This document shows, in pieces, positions 8,491 through 16,567 of a DNA stretch of 38,363 nucleotides. Numbering within the stretch: the first letter of the stretch is position 1; every line of letters begins with the position of its first letter. Below the pieces are notes generated by a model, which saw nothing but the letters and a program-made list of their open reading frames with translations, was not told where the DNA came from and did no database searches. The DNA lies in contig JAZNUV010000001.1 in NCBI GenBank assembly GCA_045592445.1, positions 1-38,363 on the forward strand, read 5' to 3'. This DNA is from JAQXGO01 sp045592445 (lineage in GTDB: Bacteria > Bacillota > Clostridia > UMGS1883 > UMGS1540). Position numbers and translations under genes: made by a program.

Positions 8491-9105
8491 TTACTGTTCA
8501 AATATCATTTCGCCAAAATATTGCGGCGCATGAAATTCGGGTGTAGGTGATAAATTTTGATTCCACACACCATAATGCTCCATTTTCGTCTTCTCGCCGC
8601 ATTTGTAGAAATTCGCACGCAGACCTTCCTTTATGATATCTATTTCCCCATATACAGACCTCAAAAATGAAAATGGAATTTTGTAGCCTACTGTCCACAT
8701 AGAATCACAATATGTTTCAGCATCCGAAACAGAGCTTTCAATCCCAAACGAAGAATCAACAGGAAACACTTTGCGATCATAGCGTGATGTACCGATAGCG
8801 AGAAGCATTGCCCCCAATACGTTGACTTCAAAATTCAGATATCGCGGATCACTTTTAGGGTGCATAAACAATTCCACGCAACTATCCTCACACACCATTT
8901 CACCATGCAACTTATGCACACCGCGCACTTCCTTCTCATATGTCCAAAAACGAACATAAATTGCATTTTCATCATAACAAAGTGCGGCATACACCTTCGG
9001 TTCATATCCGTTATCCACCCATTTATATGTGTCAATTTCTAATTTTTCAATTTTTTCCCATTCTACAAACGGCGTTTCTACTTTTGCGATTGTATACCGT
9101 TTCAT
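8491..9105 (-). CDS. Carbohydrate-binding family 9-like protein (204 aa)
   Basis: The 204-residue protein resembles CBM9-like (DOMON-like beta-sandwich) proteins. It has DSCVELFMHP...YLNFEVN in the middle, an SFGIESSVSDAETY segment, and the ending GVWNQNLSPTPEFHAPQYFGEM seen in short Firmicutes members of this group. There is no signal peptide or membrane segment, so it is probably cytoplasmic. The start overlaps the dnaJ stop as ATGA, and GGAGG lies inside the dnaJ end, so it is translationally coupled to dnaJ. A heat-shock operon is an unusual home for such a gene. Ligand and role are unknown. Confidence 0.75.
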   Translation of the reverse strand: MKRYTIAKVETPFVEWEKIEKLEIDTYKWVDNGYEPKVYAALCYDENAIYVRFWTYEKEVRGVHKLHGEMVCEDSCVELFMHPKSDPRYLNFEVNVLGAMLLAIGTSRYDRKVFPVDSSFGIESSVSDAETYCDSMWTVGYKIPFSFLRSVYGEIDIIKEGLRANFYKCGEKTKMEHYGVWNQNLSPTPEFHAPQYFGEMIFEQ

Positions 9106-10229
9106 CCCTGACCTCCGAAATAGTTTTTAATTTTATCGGAAAACTTTTGCTTGTTTTTATAATTCTTCATACCCGTTTCTTCGGCGAATTTCTTTAATAT
9201 GTCTTTCTGCGTCGCCGTCAAATTTTTCGGCACTTCTATTTGTACATATACAAGCTGGTCACCCCGTCCACGACCTTGCAGATGCGGAATGCCCTTCTCT
9301 CTGAGCCGAAAAACCGCGCCATTTTGTGTCCCCTCAGGGATGGAATAGCGTACCTTTCCGTCTAATGTCGGCACTTCCATCTCAGCCCCAAGTGCTGCTT
9401 CTACAAATGTTATGGGCATATGACAAATTACATCATCGCCGCGCCTTGTAAAAATAGGATGTTCTTGTACGCTGATTGCCAAAATAATGTCACCTTGAGG
9501 GCCGCCGCGCTTGCCGTGGTCACCCTCGCCACGAATAGAAATCGCTTGTCCATTTGCGATACCGGCAGGAATTTTAACGTCAATTTTTCTACTGTGGCGA
9601 ACCTGCCCATATCCATGACATGTTCCGCACGGTTCTTTAATAATTTTCCCCGTACCTCGGCAAGCATCACAAGTTCTTGCCGTGCTCATAAAGCCCATCG
9701 AAACACGTACTTGCCCTGTACCGCGGCAAGTCGGACATGTTTCGGGCTGTGTTCCTTTTTTCGCACCGTTTCCTCCGCAAGCATCACAATTTTCCATGCG
9801 TACAACATGAATGGTTTTTTCAGTCCCAAATGCTGCCTCTTCAAATGAAATGGTGATATTTTGCTCAATAGTACGCCCTTTTTCTGCACGATTTGCGCGA
9901 CTACGTCCGCCACCAAAACCGCCACCGAAGATACTATCAAAAATATCTCCCATATCAAACCCGCCGAAGCCACCACCAAAGCCTGCGCCGCCTGCAGCAG
10001 ATGGGTCTACACCAGCATGACCAAATTGGTCATACCGACTGCGTTTTTCAGGATCGCTCAACACTTCGTAAGCTTCATTCACTTCTTTGAATTTTGCTTC
10101 TGCGTCTTTATCATCCTTATTTAAATCAGGGTGATGCTTTTTTGCCATACGGCGAAATGCTTTTTTCAGTTCATCATCGTTCGCGCCCTTTTGAACACCC
10201 AACACTTCATAATAATCTCTTTTTGCCAT
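9102..10229 (-). CDS. dnaJ: Chaperone DnaJ (Hsp40, type I)
   Basis: This co-chaperone delivers unfolded clients to DnaK and stimulates its ATPase. At 375 residues it has the full type I layout. The J domain carries HPD (KKHHPDLNKD), followed by a Gly/Phe-rich region (about 75-110). Four zinc-binding CxxCxGxG repeats follow (CDACGGNG, CPTCRGTG, CDACRGTG, CGTCHGYG), and then the two C-terminal substrate-binding domains. GAGAGGAAA precedes the ATG. It lies downstream of dnaK, separated by a strong GC-rich hairpin. Confidence 0.98.
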   Translation of the reverse strand: MAKRDYYEVLGVQKGANDDELKKAFRRMAKKHHPDLNKDDKDAEAKFKEVNEAYEVLSDPEKRSRYDQFGHAGVDPSAAGGAGFGGGFGGFDMGDIFDSIFGGGFGGGRSRANRAEKGRTIEQNITISFEEAAFGTEKTIHVVRMENCDACGGNGAKKGTQPETCPTCRGTGQVRVSMGFMSTARTCDACRGTGKIIKEPCGTCHGYGQVRHSRKIDVKIPAGIANGQAISIRGEGDHGKRGGPQGDIILAISVQEHPIFTRRGDDVICHMPITFVEAALGAEMEVPTLDGKVRYSIPEGTQNGAVFRLREKGIPHLQGRGRGDQLVYVQIEVPKNLTATQKDILKKFAEETGMKNYKNKQKFSDKIKNYFGGQG

Positions 10230-10250
10230 ATAGATTTCCTCTCTGCGCTT

Positions 10251-10278
10251 TTTTGGGCGGCCGACCGGCCGCCCAAAA
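10251..10278. other. GC-rich hairpin between dnaK and dnaJ
   Basis: The perfect 12-bp stem TTTTGGGCGGCC/GGCCGCCCAAAA closes a four-base loop in the short dnaK-dnaJ gap. In the direction of transcription it is followed by A, not T, so it is not a classical terminator. It may lower read-through into dnaJ or act as an mRNA processing or stability element. The function is inferred from position only. Confidence 0.6.
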
Positions 10279-10290
10279 GGTCAGTTGATT

Positions 10291-12126
10291 TTATTTATTT
10301 TCCTCATCGTCTACAACCTTATAGTCTGCATCATAGACGTTTTCTGCACCGCCGGCTTCTTCTCCCGGTGCACCGCCCGGCGCCGCACCTGGATTTGCGT
10401 TTTGGTAAAGCTTTGCGGAAATCTCATAAAACTTTTGGTTTAAAGCTTCTGTTGCCGCTTTAATCGCTTCTGTATCCGTTCCTTTCAAAGCTTCCTTCAA
10501 GCTATCCACAAGCGGTGTAATTGTACTCTTATCTGCTTCATCGAGCTTGTCGCCCAAATCCTGCATGGTTTTTTCTGTTTGATATACAAGCTGGTCACCT
10601 GCATTGCGTACATCAATTTCTTCTTTTTTCTTTTTGTCCTCAGCAGCATATTTTTCTGCTTCTTTTACCGCTTTTTCAATATCCTCATCGGATAAGTTTC
10701 CGGAAGCTGTGATCGTGATATCCTGTACATTGCCCGTTCCCATGTCCTTTGCAGAAACATGTACGATACCATTTGCATCAATGTCAAAGGTTACTTCAAT
10801 TTGCGGCACGCCACGGGGCGCTGCAGGAATATCATTTAAGGAGAACCTACCCAGTGTTTTATTATAAGCGGCCATCTCGCGTTCACCCTGTAAAACGTGA
10901 ATTTCAACGCTTGTCTGTCCGTCTGCTGCCGTTGAGAATATCTGGCTCTTTTTGGTCGGAATTGTCGTATTCCGTTCAATTAGTTTTGTAAATACACCGC
11001 CAAGCGTTTCAAGACCCAAGGATAAGGGCGTAACGTCCAGCAGTACCAAATCCTGCACATCACCGGACAAAACACCGCCCTGGATAGCTGCGCCGATCGC
11101 AACGCACTCGTCAGGGTTTATGCCCTTGTGCGGTTCTTTTCCCGTCAATGCCTTTACCGCATCATAAACTGCGGGGATACGGCTAGAACCACCTACCATC
11201 AAAACTTTATCAACCTGACTGCCTGTAAGACCCGCCTGTTGCAAAGCATCACGCGAGGGGCCCATTGTTTTTTCAACAAGATCAGCCGTAATTTCATTAA
11301 ATTTCGCGCGTGTGAGTGTAATATCCAAATGTTTCGGTCCTGTGCTGTCCGCAGTGATAAACGGAAGATTTATATTTGAGGTTGTAACACCTGAAAGTTC
11401 AATTTTTGCTTTTTCTGCGGCTTCTTTTAAACGTTGCATTGCCATCTTATCATTTTTAAGATCTATGCCGCTGTCCTTTTTGAATTCATCGCAAAGATAC
11501 TGCATGATTCTTTCATCAAAATCATCGCCGCCAAGACGATTATTGCCGCATGTTGCTAAAACTTCAAAAACTCCGTCACCGATTTCCAAGATAGAAACGT
11601 CAAATGTACCGCCACCAAGGTCATATACCATAATTTTTTGGTCTGTGTCCTTATCCATGCCATAAGCAAGAGCCGCCGCTGTCGGCTCGTTAATAATACG
11701 CAGAACTTCAAGGCCTGCAATTTTACCTGCATCCTTGGTCGCCTGACGTTGTGCGTCTGAAAAATATGCAGGAACCGTGATAACGGCTTGGCTCACAGAT
11801 TCACCAATATAGCTTTCCGCATCCGCTTTCAGCTTTTGGAGTACCATAGCTGAAATTTCCTGCGGCGTATAATCCTTTTCATCAATTTTAACACGATGGT
11901 CTGTTCCCATTTCTCTTTTTATAGAGATAACCGTACGGTCCGGATTTGTGATTGCCTGTCTCTTTGCAACCTGCCCGACCAAACGTTCATTTTCCTTTGT
12001 AAATGCAACAACACTCGGTGTTGTTCTTGCCCCTTCAGCATTCGCGATAACGACCGGTTCGCCGCCTTCCATAACCGCCACGCATGAATTTGTTGTTCCA
12101 AGGTCAATACCTATAATTTTTGCCAT
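10291..12126 (-). CDS. dnaK: Chaperone DnaK (Hsp70)
   Basis: This ATP-dependent chaperone works with DnaJ and GrpE. The 611-residue protein starts MAKIIGIDLGTTNSCVAVME and has the Hsp70 signatures IDLGTTNS, VYDLGGGTFDVSIL and LMVGGSSRIPAV, and the interdomain linker DLVLLDVTPLSLG. A C-terminal Gly/Ala-rich tail ends in an acidic segment. Length is typical of Firmicutes DnaK. The ATG has GAAGGA upstream. It is the third gene of the CIRCE-controlled operon. Confidence 0.99.
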   Translation of the reverse strand: MAKIIGIDLGTTNSCVAVMEGGEPVVIANAEGARTTPSVVAFTKENERLVGQVAKRQAITNPDRTVISIKREMGTDHRVKIDEKDYTPQEISAMVLQKLKADAESYIGESVSQAVITVPAYFSDAQRQATKDAGKIAGLEVLRIINEPTAAALAYGMDKDTDQKIMVYDLGGGTFDVSILEIGDGVFEVLATCGNNRLGGDDFDERIMQYLCDEFKKDSGIDLKNDKMAMQRLKEAAEKAKIELSGVTTSNINLPFITADSTGPKHLDITLTRAKFNEITADLVEKTMGPSRDALQQAGLTGSQVDKVLMVGGSSRIPAVYDAVKALTGKEPHKGINPDECVAIGAAIQGGVLSGDVQDLVLLDVTPLSLGLETLGGVFTKLIERNTTIPTKKSQIFSTAADGQTSVEIHVLQGEREMAAYNKTLGRFSLNDIPAAPRGVPQIEVTFDIDANGIVHVSAKDMGTGNVQDITITASGNLSDEDIEKAVKEAEKYAAEDKKKKEEIDVRNAGDQLVYQTEKTMQDLGDKLDEADKSTITPLVDSLKEALKGTDTEAIKAATEALNQKFYEISAKLYQNANPGAAPGGAPGEEAGGAENVYDADYKVVDDEENK

Positions 12127-12149
12127 CTTAAATTTCCTTCTTTCTTAAA

Positions 12150-12656
12150 TTAGTTTGCAACTTTTACCATACTGAAACGAAGTATCTTGTCACCGAATTT
12201 ATAGCCCTTTTGAAATTCTTCAACAATCGTTTCGTCATCTACTGTTTCATCCTCAATATGCATAACGGCATTGTGTAATTCCGGATTAAACTTTTCGCCA
12301 AGTGCCGGAATTTCCGTTACCGAAAGCGCCTTTAAAATGTCACCGAGTTGTTTTAAAACCTTTTCAATCCCTTGCCGCATAGGGCTATCCTCGCCTTCCT
12401 CCTCTGCAGCCTTATAAAAACGTTCTAAATTATCAACAAGAGGTAAAAAAGCCGCGGCACAATCTGCTTGCCCATCTTGAAAAAGCACTTCTTTTTCCTT
12501 TGCGGTTCTCTTTCTGAAATTTTCAAACTCTGCCGTAAGGCGTAAAAGCTTGTCCTTCAGTCCCGCGACTTCCTCTGCTAATTGGTCAGCTTCCGAAATT
12601 TCTTCGACCGTTTCTTCTTCCAAAGGCATCTCTACCTTATTTTCTTCTTCGCACAT
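12150..12656 (-). CDS. grpE: Nucleotide exchange factor GrpE
   Basis: The 168-residue protein has a long N-terminal coiled coil (about 25-75, containing LLRLTAEFENFRKRTAKE) and the C-terminal beta domain (GEKFNPELHNAVMHIED, KGYKFGDKILRFSMVKV). It releases ADP from DnaK. AAGGAGAG lies in the last hrcA codons and the genes are two bases apart, so the two are probably translationally coupled. Confidence 0.98.
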   Translation of the reverse strand: MCEEENKVEMPLEEETVEEISEADQLAEEVAGLKDKLLRLTAEFENFRKRTAKEKEVLFQDGQADCAAAFLPLVDNLERFYKAAEEEGEDSPMRQGIEKVLKQLGDILKALSVTEIPALGEKFNPELHNAVMHIEDETVDDETIVEEFQKGYKFGDKILRFSMVKVAN

Positions 12657-12658
12657 TT

Positions 12659-13405
12659 CTATCTCTCCTTTTCTTCAATCAAAATATGCATCATCTCCGC
12701 TATAGTCCCAAGTGATGCTACTACCTTGGGATAGTACATGCGTGTAGGACCGATAATGCCGATGCCGCCGCACTTACCGTCCTTGTCGTAATAACGCGAA
12801 ACCACTACGCTGCAGTCCTTTAAATCCTCAAAGCCATTTTCTTCTCCAATTGTAATCCGCATTAAGCTCTCGCCTTCAATTCCTGAAATCACCTTATAAA
12901 GTCTGTCTCTATTATCCATAAAAGTGATAAGACGTTTTGCTTTTTCCAGATTTTTATACTCAGGATGATTAAAAATATTCCCGACGCCATCCGTATAAAC
13001 GCATTTAAGCGGATTTTCTTCAAAGCAATCCGAAGCAATTACAGTATAATTCGTCATCCGCGCAATGAAATCTGCCGCTACGGCGACGAAATTATTCATT
13101 TCTTGCAGTTTCTTTGAGAAAGCACGTTTTAATGCAAGTTTTTCCTTCTTATCCATTATATATGGTGTCATGGAATTCACATAAAAGCGATACCCACGCC
13201 CGGAAGGGATTCTACCCGCGGAGGTGTGCGGTTTATCTAAAAATCCCATTTCATCAAGCTCTGCCATTTCATTGCGGATCGTTGCGGCGCTACAGCCAAC
13301 CTCGTATTTTTTGGCGATTGCAGCTGAACCGACCGGTTCTGCCGTTTCTACGTATTCATTTACAATTGAGTTTAAAATCAATTTTTTTCTTTCGCTGAGC
13401 TGCAT
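12659..13405 (-). CDS. hrcA: Heat-shock repressor HrcA, shortened (248 aa)
   Basis: HrcA binds CIRCE and represses class I heat-shock genes, with GroE modulating its activity. The N-terminal winged-helix domain is complete (CSAATIRNEMAELDEMGFL, HTSAGRIPSGRGYRFYV). The C-terminal GAF-like domain is also present (ending GGIGIIGPTRMYYPKVVA). From memory of B. subtilis HrcA (about 343 residues), the segment between the TNYT motif and the NxPEY motif normally includes the inserted dimerisation domain. Here TNYTVIASDCFEENPL runs straight into KCVYTDGVGNIFNHPEY, so about 95 residues are missing with the frame kept. The RBS is weak. It is the first gene of the operon. Confidence 0.93.
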   Translation of the reverse strand: MQLSERKKLILNSIVNEYVETAEPVGSAAIAKKYEVGCSAATIRNEMAELDEMGFLDKPHTSAGRIPSGRGYRFYVNSMTPYIMDKKEKLALKRAFSKKLQEMNNFVAVAADFIARMTNYTVIASDCFEENPLKCVYTDGVGNIFNHPEYKNLEKAKRLITFMDNRDRLYKVISGIEGESLMRITIGEENGFEDLKDCSVVVSRYYDKDGKCGGIGIIGPTRMYYPKVVASLGTIAEMMHILIEEKER

Positions 13406-13426
13406 AACATCACTTCTTACAAAATA

Positions 13427-13453
13427 TTAGCACTCACCTCCTCCGAGTGCTAA
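13427..13453 (-). promoter_or_regulatory. CIRCE operator
   Basis: TTAGCACTC, nine bases and GAGTGCTAA form a perfect consensus CIRCE, the HrcA binding site. It lies just downstream of the hrcA promoter, in the leader, as usual. The nine-base spacer read on the minus strand is GGAGGAGGT, a perfect anti-16S sequence. Confidence 0.98.
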
Positions 13454-13457
13454 TATA

Positions 13458-13486
13458 AAGATACCACTTAATGCAAAATTTGTCAA
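13458..13486 (-). promoter_or_regulatory. Sigma-A promoter of the heat-shock operon
   Basis: TTGACA (13481-13486), a 17-base spacer and TATCTT (13458-13463) lie directly upstream of CIRCE, so HrcA bound there would block initiation or clearance. Confidence 0.85.
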
Positions 13487-13541
13487 GAGTTATTTAAATT
13501 TTTTTTAAGAAACCAGTGATATTTCCCTTAAAAAATAATTT

Positions 13542-13588
13542 TTTACATGTAAATCCAATGTATACACAACTTTCCTTACGCATATAGT
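13542..13588 (+). promoter_or_regulatory. Sigma-E-like promoter of spoIIID
   Basis: GTATACA (around 13560-13566), about 14 bases and CATATAGT (13581-13588) fit the sigma-E pattern (ATA-type -35, CATA-type -10). It lies about 30 bases before the spoIIID ATG. Known regulation of spoIIID in the mother cell supports the reading. A perfect 12-bp palindrome, TTTACATGTAAA (13542-13553), sits just upstream and may be a regulator site. Confidence 0.6.
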
Positions 13589-13617
13589 AGTACCAGCATC
13601 TTTAAAGGAGGCATTTT

Positions 13618-13878
13618 ATGAAGGAATACATCGAAGAACGAGCATCACGCTTTGCAAGCTACATTATAGAAAATAAAACGACAATACGAGATACGGCCAA
13701 GCAATTTAATATCAGTAAAAGCACTGTACATAAAGATATTGTGGAAAGACTGCCGCGCATAAATATGCACCTTGCGATGGCTGTGAGAACCATTTTGGAT
13801 GAAAATAAATCTGAACGCCATATTCGCGGCGGTAACGCGACAAAATTAAAATACCTGGCAGAAAGAAATGTGGGATAA
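13618..13878 (+). CDS. spoIIID: Sporulation transcription regulator SpoIIID
   Basis: SpoIIID is a small DNA-binding protein that modulates the sigma-E regulon in the mother cell and, in well-studied species, supports sigK expression and skin excision. The 86-residue protein carries the family core: a helix-turn-helix around residues 24-45 (TIRDTAKQFNISKSTVHKDI) and a basic C-terminal region (RHIRGGNATKLKYL). AAAGGAGG lies at ideal spacing before the ATG. It is a single-gene unit, divergent from hrcA and convergent with tcdA. It matters here because spoIVA in the same window is split by a skin-like element. Confidence 0.97.
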   Translation: MKEYIEERASRFASYIIENKTTIRDTAKQFNISKSTVHKDIVERLPRINMHLAMAVRTILDENKSERHIRGGNATKLKYLAERNVG

Positions 13879-13920
13879 AACATAAAAACAGGGTGATTAT
13901 AACACCCTGTTTTATGTTTT
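13877..13920. terminator. Bidirectional terminator between spoIIID and tcdA
   Basis: The stem AAAACAT-AAAAACAGGGTG / CACCCTGTTTT-ATGTTTT, with one bulge and a seven-base loop, has A/T tracts on both sides. It can end both convergent genes. Confidence 0.85.
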
Positions 13921-14595
13921 ATTTTTTGTTAACTCCCTAATTACATAGCTTGCCGCCAAAAGACCTGCCGTTGCTGTAACATACACAAGACTTCCAATGG
14001 TATTGGTATCGGTTTTTGCAGGTAATTCCGTAGAATAAACGACATCCAGTGTATCTACTCCGTTTTTTCGTAGTTCACGCCGCATCACCCTGCAAAGCGG
14101 GCATGCTTCCGTTTTATATATATCTGTAATTTGAAACTTAGACATATCTCGCTTATTTCCTGCTCCCATACAGCTTATGACAGGAATGTCGCGTTCCTTT
14201 GACGCTAAGATAATGGCAACCTTTGCTGAAACTGTATCTACGGCATCTACTATATAATCGCACTTTATCGGTAACAAGTCATGCACATTTTCCGGCGTGC
14301 AAAACGCATTTTTTGTTATAACCTTCGCCTCGCTATTGATAGAACGTATCCTTGCCGCCATTACATCAACCTTTTGCATACCGACGGTTTCCTCCGTTGC
14401 TGGAATTTGCCGATTGATATTAGAAAGAGATACCGTATCAAAATCCACAAGTGTAATTTCCCCAATGCCCGAACGCGCTAGGGCTTCCGCCACAAAAGAG
14501 CCGACGCCTCCAACACCAAAGATGCACACAGATGCACGGCGAATCTTCTCAATACCGTCTTTTCCAAGTAAAATTTCACTTCTTGATAAATCCAT
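13912..14595 (-). CDS. tcdA: tRNA threonylcarbamoyladenosine dehydratase (TcdA/CsdL type)
   Basis: This E1-like enzyme uses ATP to cyclise t6A to ct6A at position 37 of ANN-decoding tRNAs. The 227-residue protein has the E1 nucleotide-binding loop GVGGVGSFVAEALARSG, the motif VDFDTVSLSNINRQ, and the downstream segments DAVDTVSAKVAI and SCMGAGNKRDMSKFQ. These fit the TcdA/YgdL branch rather than MoeB or ThiF. A CPLCRVMRRELRK segment is also present. GGAAGG lies before the ATG. The gene is about 10 bases downstream of the feoA-like gene, so they are probably co-transcribed. Confidence 0.92.
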   Translation of the reverse strand: MDLSRSEILLGKDGIEKIRRASVCIFGVGGVGSFVAEALARSGIGEITLVDFDTVSLSNINRQIPATEETVGMQKVDVMAARIRSINSEAKVITKNAFCTPENVHDLLPIKCDYIVDAVDTVSAKVAIILASKERDIPVISCMGAGNKRDMSKFQITDIYKTEACPLCRVMRRELRKNGVDTLDVVYSTELPAKTDTNTIGSLVYVTATAGLLAASYVIRELTKNKT

Positions 14596-14606
14596 CTTGC
14601 ACCTTC

Positions 14607-14834
14607 CTATTCGCTTTCCAAAAAAATCATAGCGGCATCTTGCTTTCTGAGTACAATTACCGACCCGCAGATGAAATATGCCGTTGGGTCACCCAGTGGA
14701 CTTTTTTGCAGTGAGACCACTTCTGTACCTTCTATTAGTCCTATATCAAAAAGGCGTTGTTTCATTCGTGCATTCACATGCAACGAAACAACACGCCCTT
14801 TTTCTCCACTTTTCAATGTATGCATCGACCGCAT
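14607..14834 (-). CDS. FeoA-domain protein (75 aa)
   Basis: This small SH3-like protein of the FeoA family (residues about 4-75) contains LFDIGLIEGTEVVSLQKSPLGDPTAYFICG, shown here in two parts: LFDIGLIEGTEVV, then SPLGDPTAYFICG. FeoA modulates the ferrous iron transporter FeoB, but no feoB is nearby, so iron transport is not implied by context. I chose the ATG at 14834 because GGGGGTG lies six bases before it; an in-frame GTG nine bases upstream overlaps that RBS. It lies between a PLP enzyme gene and tcdA. Confidence 0.85.
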   Translation of the reverse strand: MRSMHTLKSGEKGRVVSLHVNARMKQRLFDIGLIEGTEVVSLQKSPLGDPTAYFICGSVIVLRKQDAAMIFLESE

Positions 14835-14879
14835 AAGTAACACCCCCTATATAAGGTATGCACATGCGTCGAAAAAGGC

Positions 14880-16124
14880 TTATTTTATGGTTCGTGATGC
14901 TGCTGCCATAATGGCAAGCTTCCCACTTTTATATGTAATACCGCCTTGCAAGTAAACATTATAAGGTGGCTTTATGGGACCATCTGCACTAATTTCTATG
15001 GATGCACCTTGTGTAAATGCACCCGCTGCCATAATGATTTGTTCCTTGTAGCCAGGCATATCCCAGGGCATCGGTGTAACAAAAGAATCTACAGGGGACA
15101 AGCTTTGCAGACCGCCGCAAAATGAAATGATTTTTTCGCCACACCCAAGACATATTGCCTGAATAATGTCAGTCCGCACCTCTGTCGGTGCAGGACATAC
15201 CGCGTAGCCAAGTCTTTGCATGAGAGCACTCGCAAAGACAGCGCATTTTACTGCCTCTGCCACGATATGCGGTGCCATAAAAAAGCCCATGTAAAGATCT
15301 TTGATAACCCCTAGATTTGCGCCGCATTCAAGGCCAAGCCCCGGCGCTGTTAATCTATCTGCCGCAAGACGCACAAATTCGCTTTTGCCCGCAATATAGC
15401 CGCCGCACGGTGCAAGACCGCCGCCCGGATTTTTAATCAAAGAGCCGGCAAACAAATCTGCAAAAGAAGGCTCACGCATTTCCACAAATTCACCATAACA
15501 GTTATCGACTAAAACAAGCACATCCGGTCGTTTTGCCCGCACGAAATTTGTTAATGCCTCTAATTTTTCAATAGTAAGGCTTTCGCGCCATGCATATCCC
15601 TTCGATCGTGTCATAAATACAGCTTTTACAGTTTTATCGCAAAGTGCTTTTTCGATTTCCGTTTCATCAGGCTTTCCTTCTCTTAGCGGAACCTCTTTAT
15701 AGTTGATGCCAAATTCACGCAAGGAGCCACCCTCACCCGAAATCACATCCAAAAGTGTATCATACGGCGCGCCCGTAATGGATAAAAGTGTATCGCCCGG
15801 TCTTAAAACCGCAAATAACATAACCGCAAGTGTATGTGTGCCGGATACAAACTGTGGCCGTACAATTGCAGCTTCCGTGCCAAAGGTGTCAGCAAAAATA
15901 GAATCAAGCGTATCTCTTCCCAAATCATCGTAGCCATAACCCGTGGTCTCCGCAAAATGCGCTAAGCTTACTTTATGTGTGCGAAACGCCTGAAGTACCT
16001 TTGCTTGACATATGCTCTCATTTTTTTCAATCTCTGAAAAAAGCGAATTGATTTCAGCTTCGGCTTTTTCCGCTTCAACGATAACATGCGGATGTATGCC
16101 GAAATTCTCATACATAGCTTTCAA
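14880..16124 (-). CDS. PLP-dependent methionine gamma-lyase-like protein (YnbB / 'aluminium resistance' family)
   Basis: The 414-residue fold-type I PLP enzyme belongs to the YnbB family, which is annotated as methionine gamma-lyase-like although its reaction is not established. It shows the YGYDDLGRDTLD segment, VSGTHTLAVMLFA (cofactor phosphate region), VLVDNCYGEF with the PLP-ring aspartate, and SLIKNPGGGLAPCGGYIAG with the probable Schiff-base lysine. The frame begins at a TTG overlapping the upstream ACT gene's stop. The ATG at 16115 (MYENFGIHPH) is an alternative start. AGGAGG lies 14 bases before the TTG, so initiation is uncertain. Confidence 0.88.
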   Translation of the reverse strand: MKAMYENFGIHPHVIVEAEKAEAEINSLFSEIEKNESICQAKVLQAFRTHKVSLAHFAETTGYGYDDLGRDTLDSIFADTFGTEAAIVRPQFVSGTHTLAVMLFAVLRPGDTLLSITGAPYDTLLDVISGEGGSLREFGINYKEVPLREGKPDETEIEKALCDKTVKAVFMTRSKGYAWRESLTIEKLEALTNFVRAKRPDVLVLVDNCYGEFVEMREPSFADLFAGSLIKNPGGGLAPCGGYIAGKSEFVRLAADRLTAPGLGLECGANLGVIKDLYMGFFMAPHIVAEAVKCAVFASALMQRLGYAVCPAPTEVRTDIIQAICLGCGEKIISFCGGLQSLSPVDSFVTPMPWDMPGYKEQIIMAAGAFTQGASIEISADGPIKPPYNVYLQGGITYKSGKLAIMAAASRTIK

Positions 16125-16552
16125 TTCCCGTATACAACCTCCTGCGACAAAACCATTATTCCTTTTTCCAAAAGAACGTGCACCGTTTTTTCCATATCTT
16201 CTGTACAGAGAATCACAATCGCTTGCCCCTCAACACGTGTCACGGTTGCATACAAATATTCAATCGCAATATCTGCCTCATACAAAGCATCCATAACGGG
16301 AGTAAGTCCACCGGATTTATCCTCAAGGCGCACTGCAATAACATCTGAAAGTTTTGCAGCAATACCCTTTTCTCTGAGTGCTTCCGTTGCCTCTTTTGGG
16401 TTATTTGTAATCATGCGTAATATACCGAAATCCGTTGTGTCGGCAATGGAAAGTGCCTGAATGTTAATATTTTTTTCCGCGAGAATATGTGTAATTTTCG
16501 CCATCTGTCCATGCTTATTTTCTACAAAAACAGAAATTTGCTTTGTAAACAT
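16121..16552 (-). CDS. Tandem ACT-domain protein (143 aa)
   Basis: The protein consists of two ACT folds: residues 1-70 (KQISVFVENKHGQMAKITHI) and 71-143 (DKSGGLTPVMDALYEADIAI). ACT domains bind amino acids and control metabolic enzymes. In Clostridia and methanogens, ACT proteins of this type commonly sit beside paaK and ior genes, so it probably senses an aromatic amino acid or a related ligand (inference). GGGAG precedes the ATG. It is 15 bases downstream of paaK and overlaps the next gene by four bases. Confidence 0.88.
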   Translation of the reverse strand: MFTKQISVFVENKHGQMAKITHILAEKNINIQALSIADTTDFGILRMITNNPKEATEALREKGIAAKLSDVIAVRLEDKSGGLTPVMDALYEADIAIEYLYATVTRVEGQAIVILCTEDMEKTVHVLLEKGIMVLSQEVVYGN

Positions 16553-16567
16553 ATCGCCACTCCCTTT

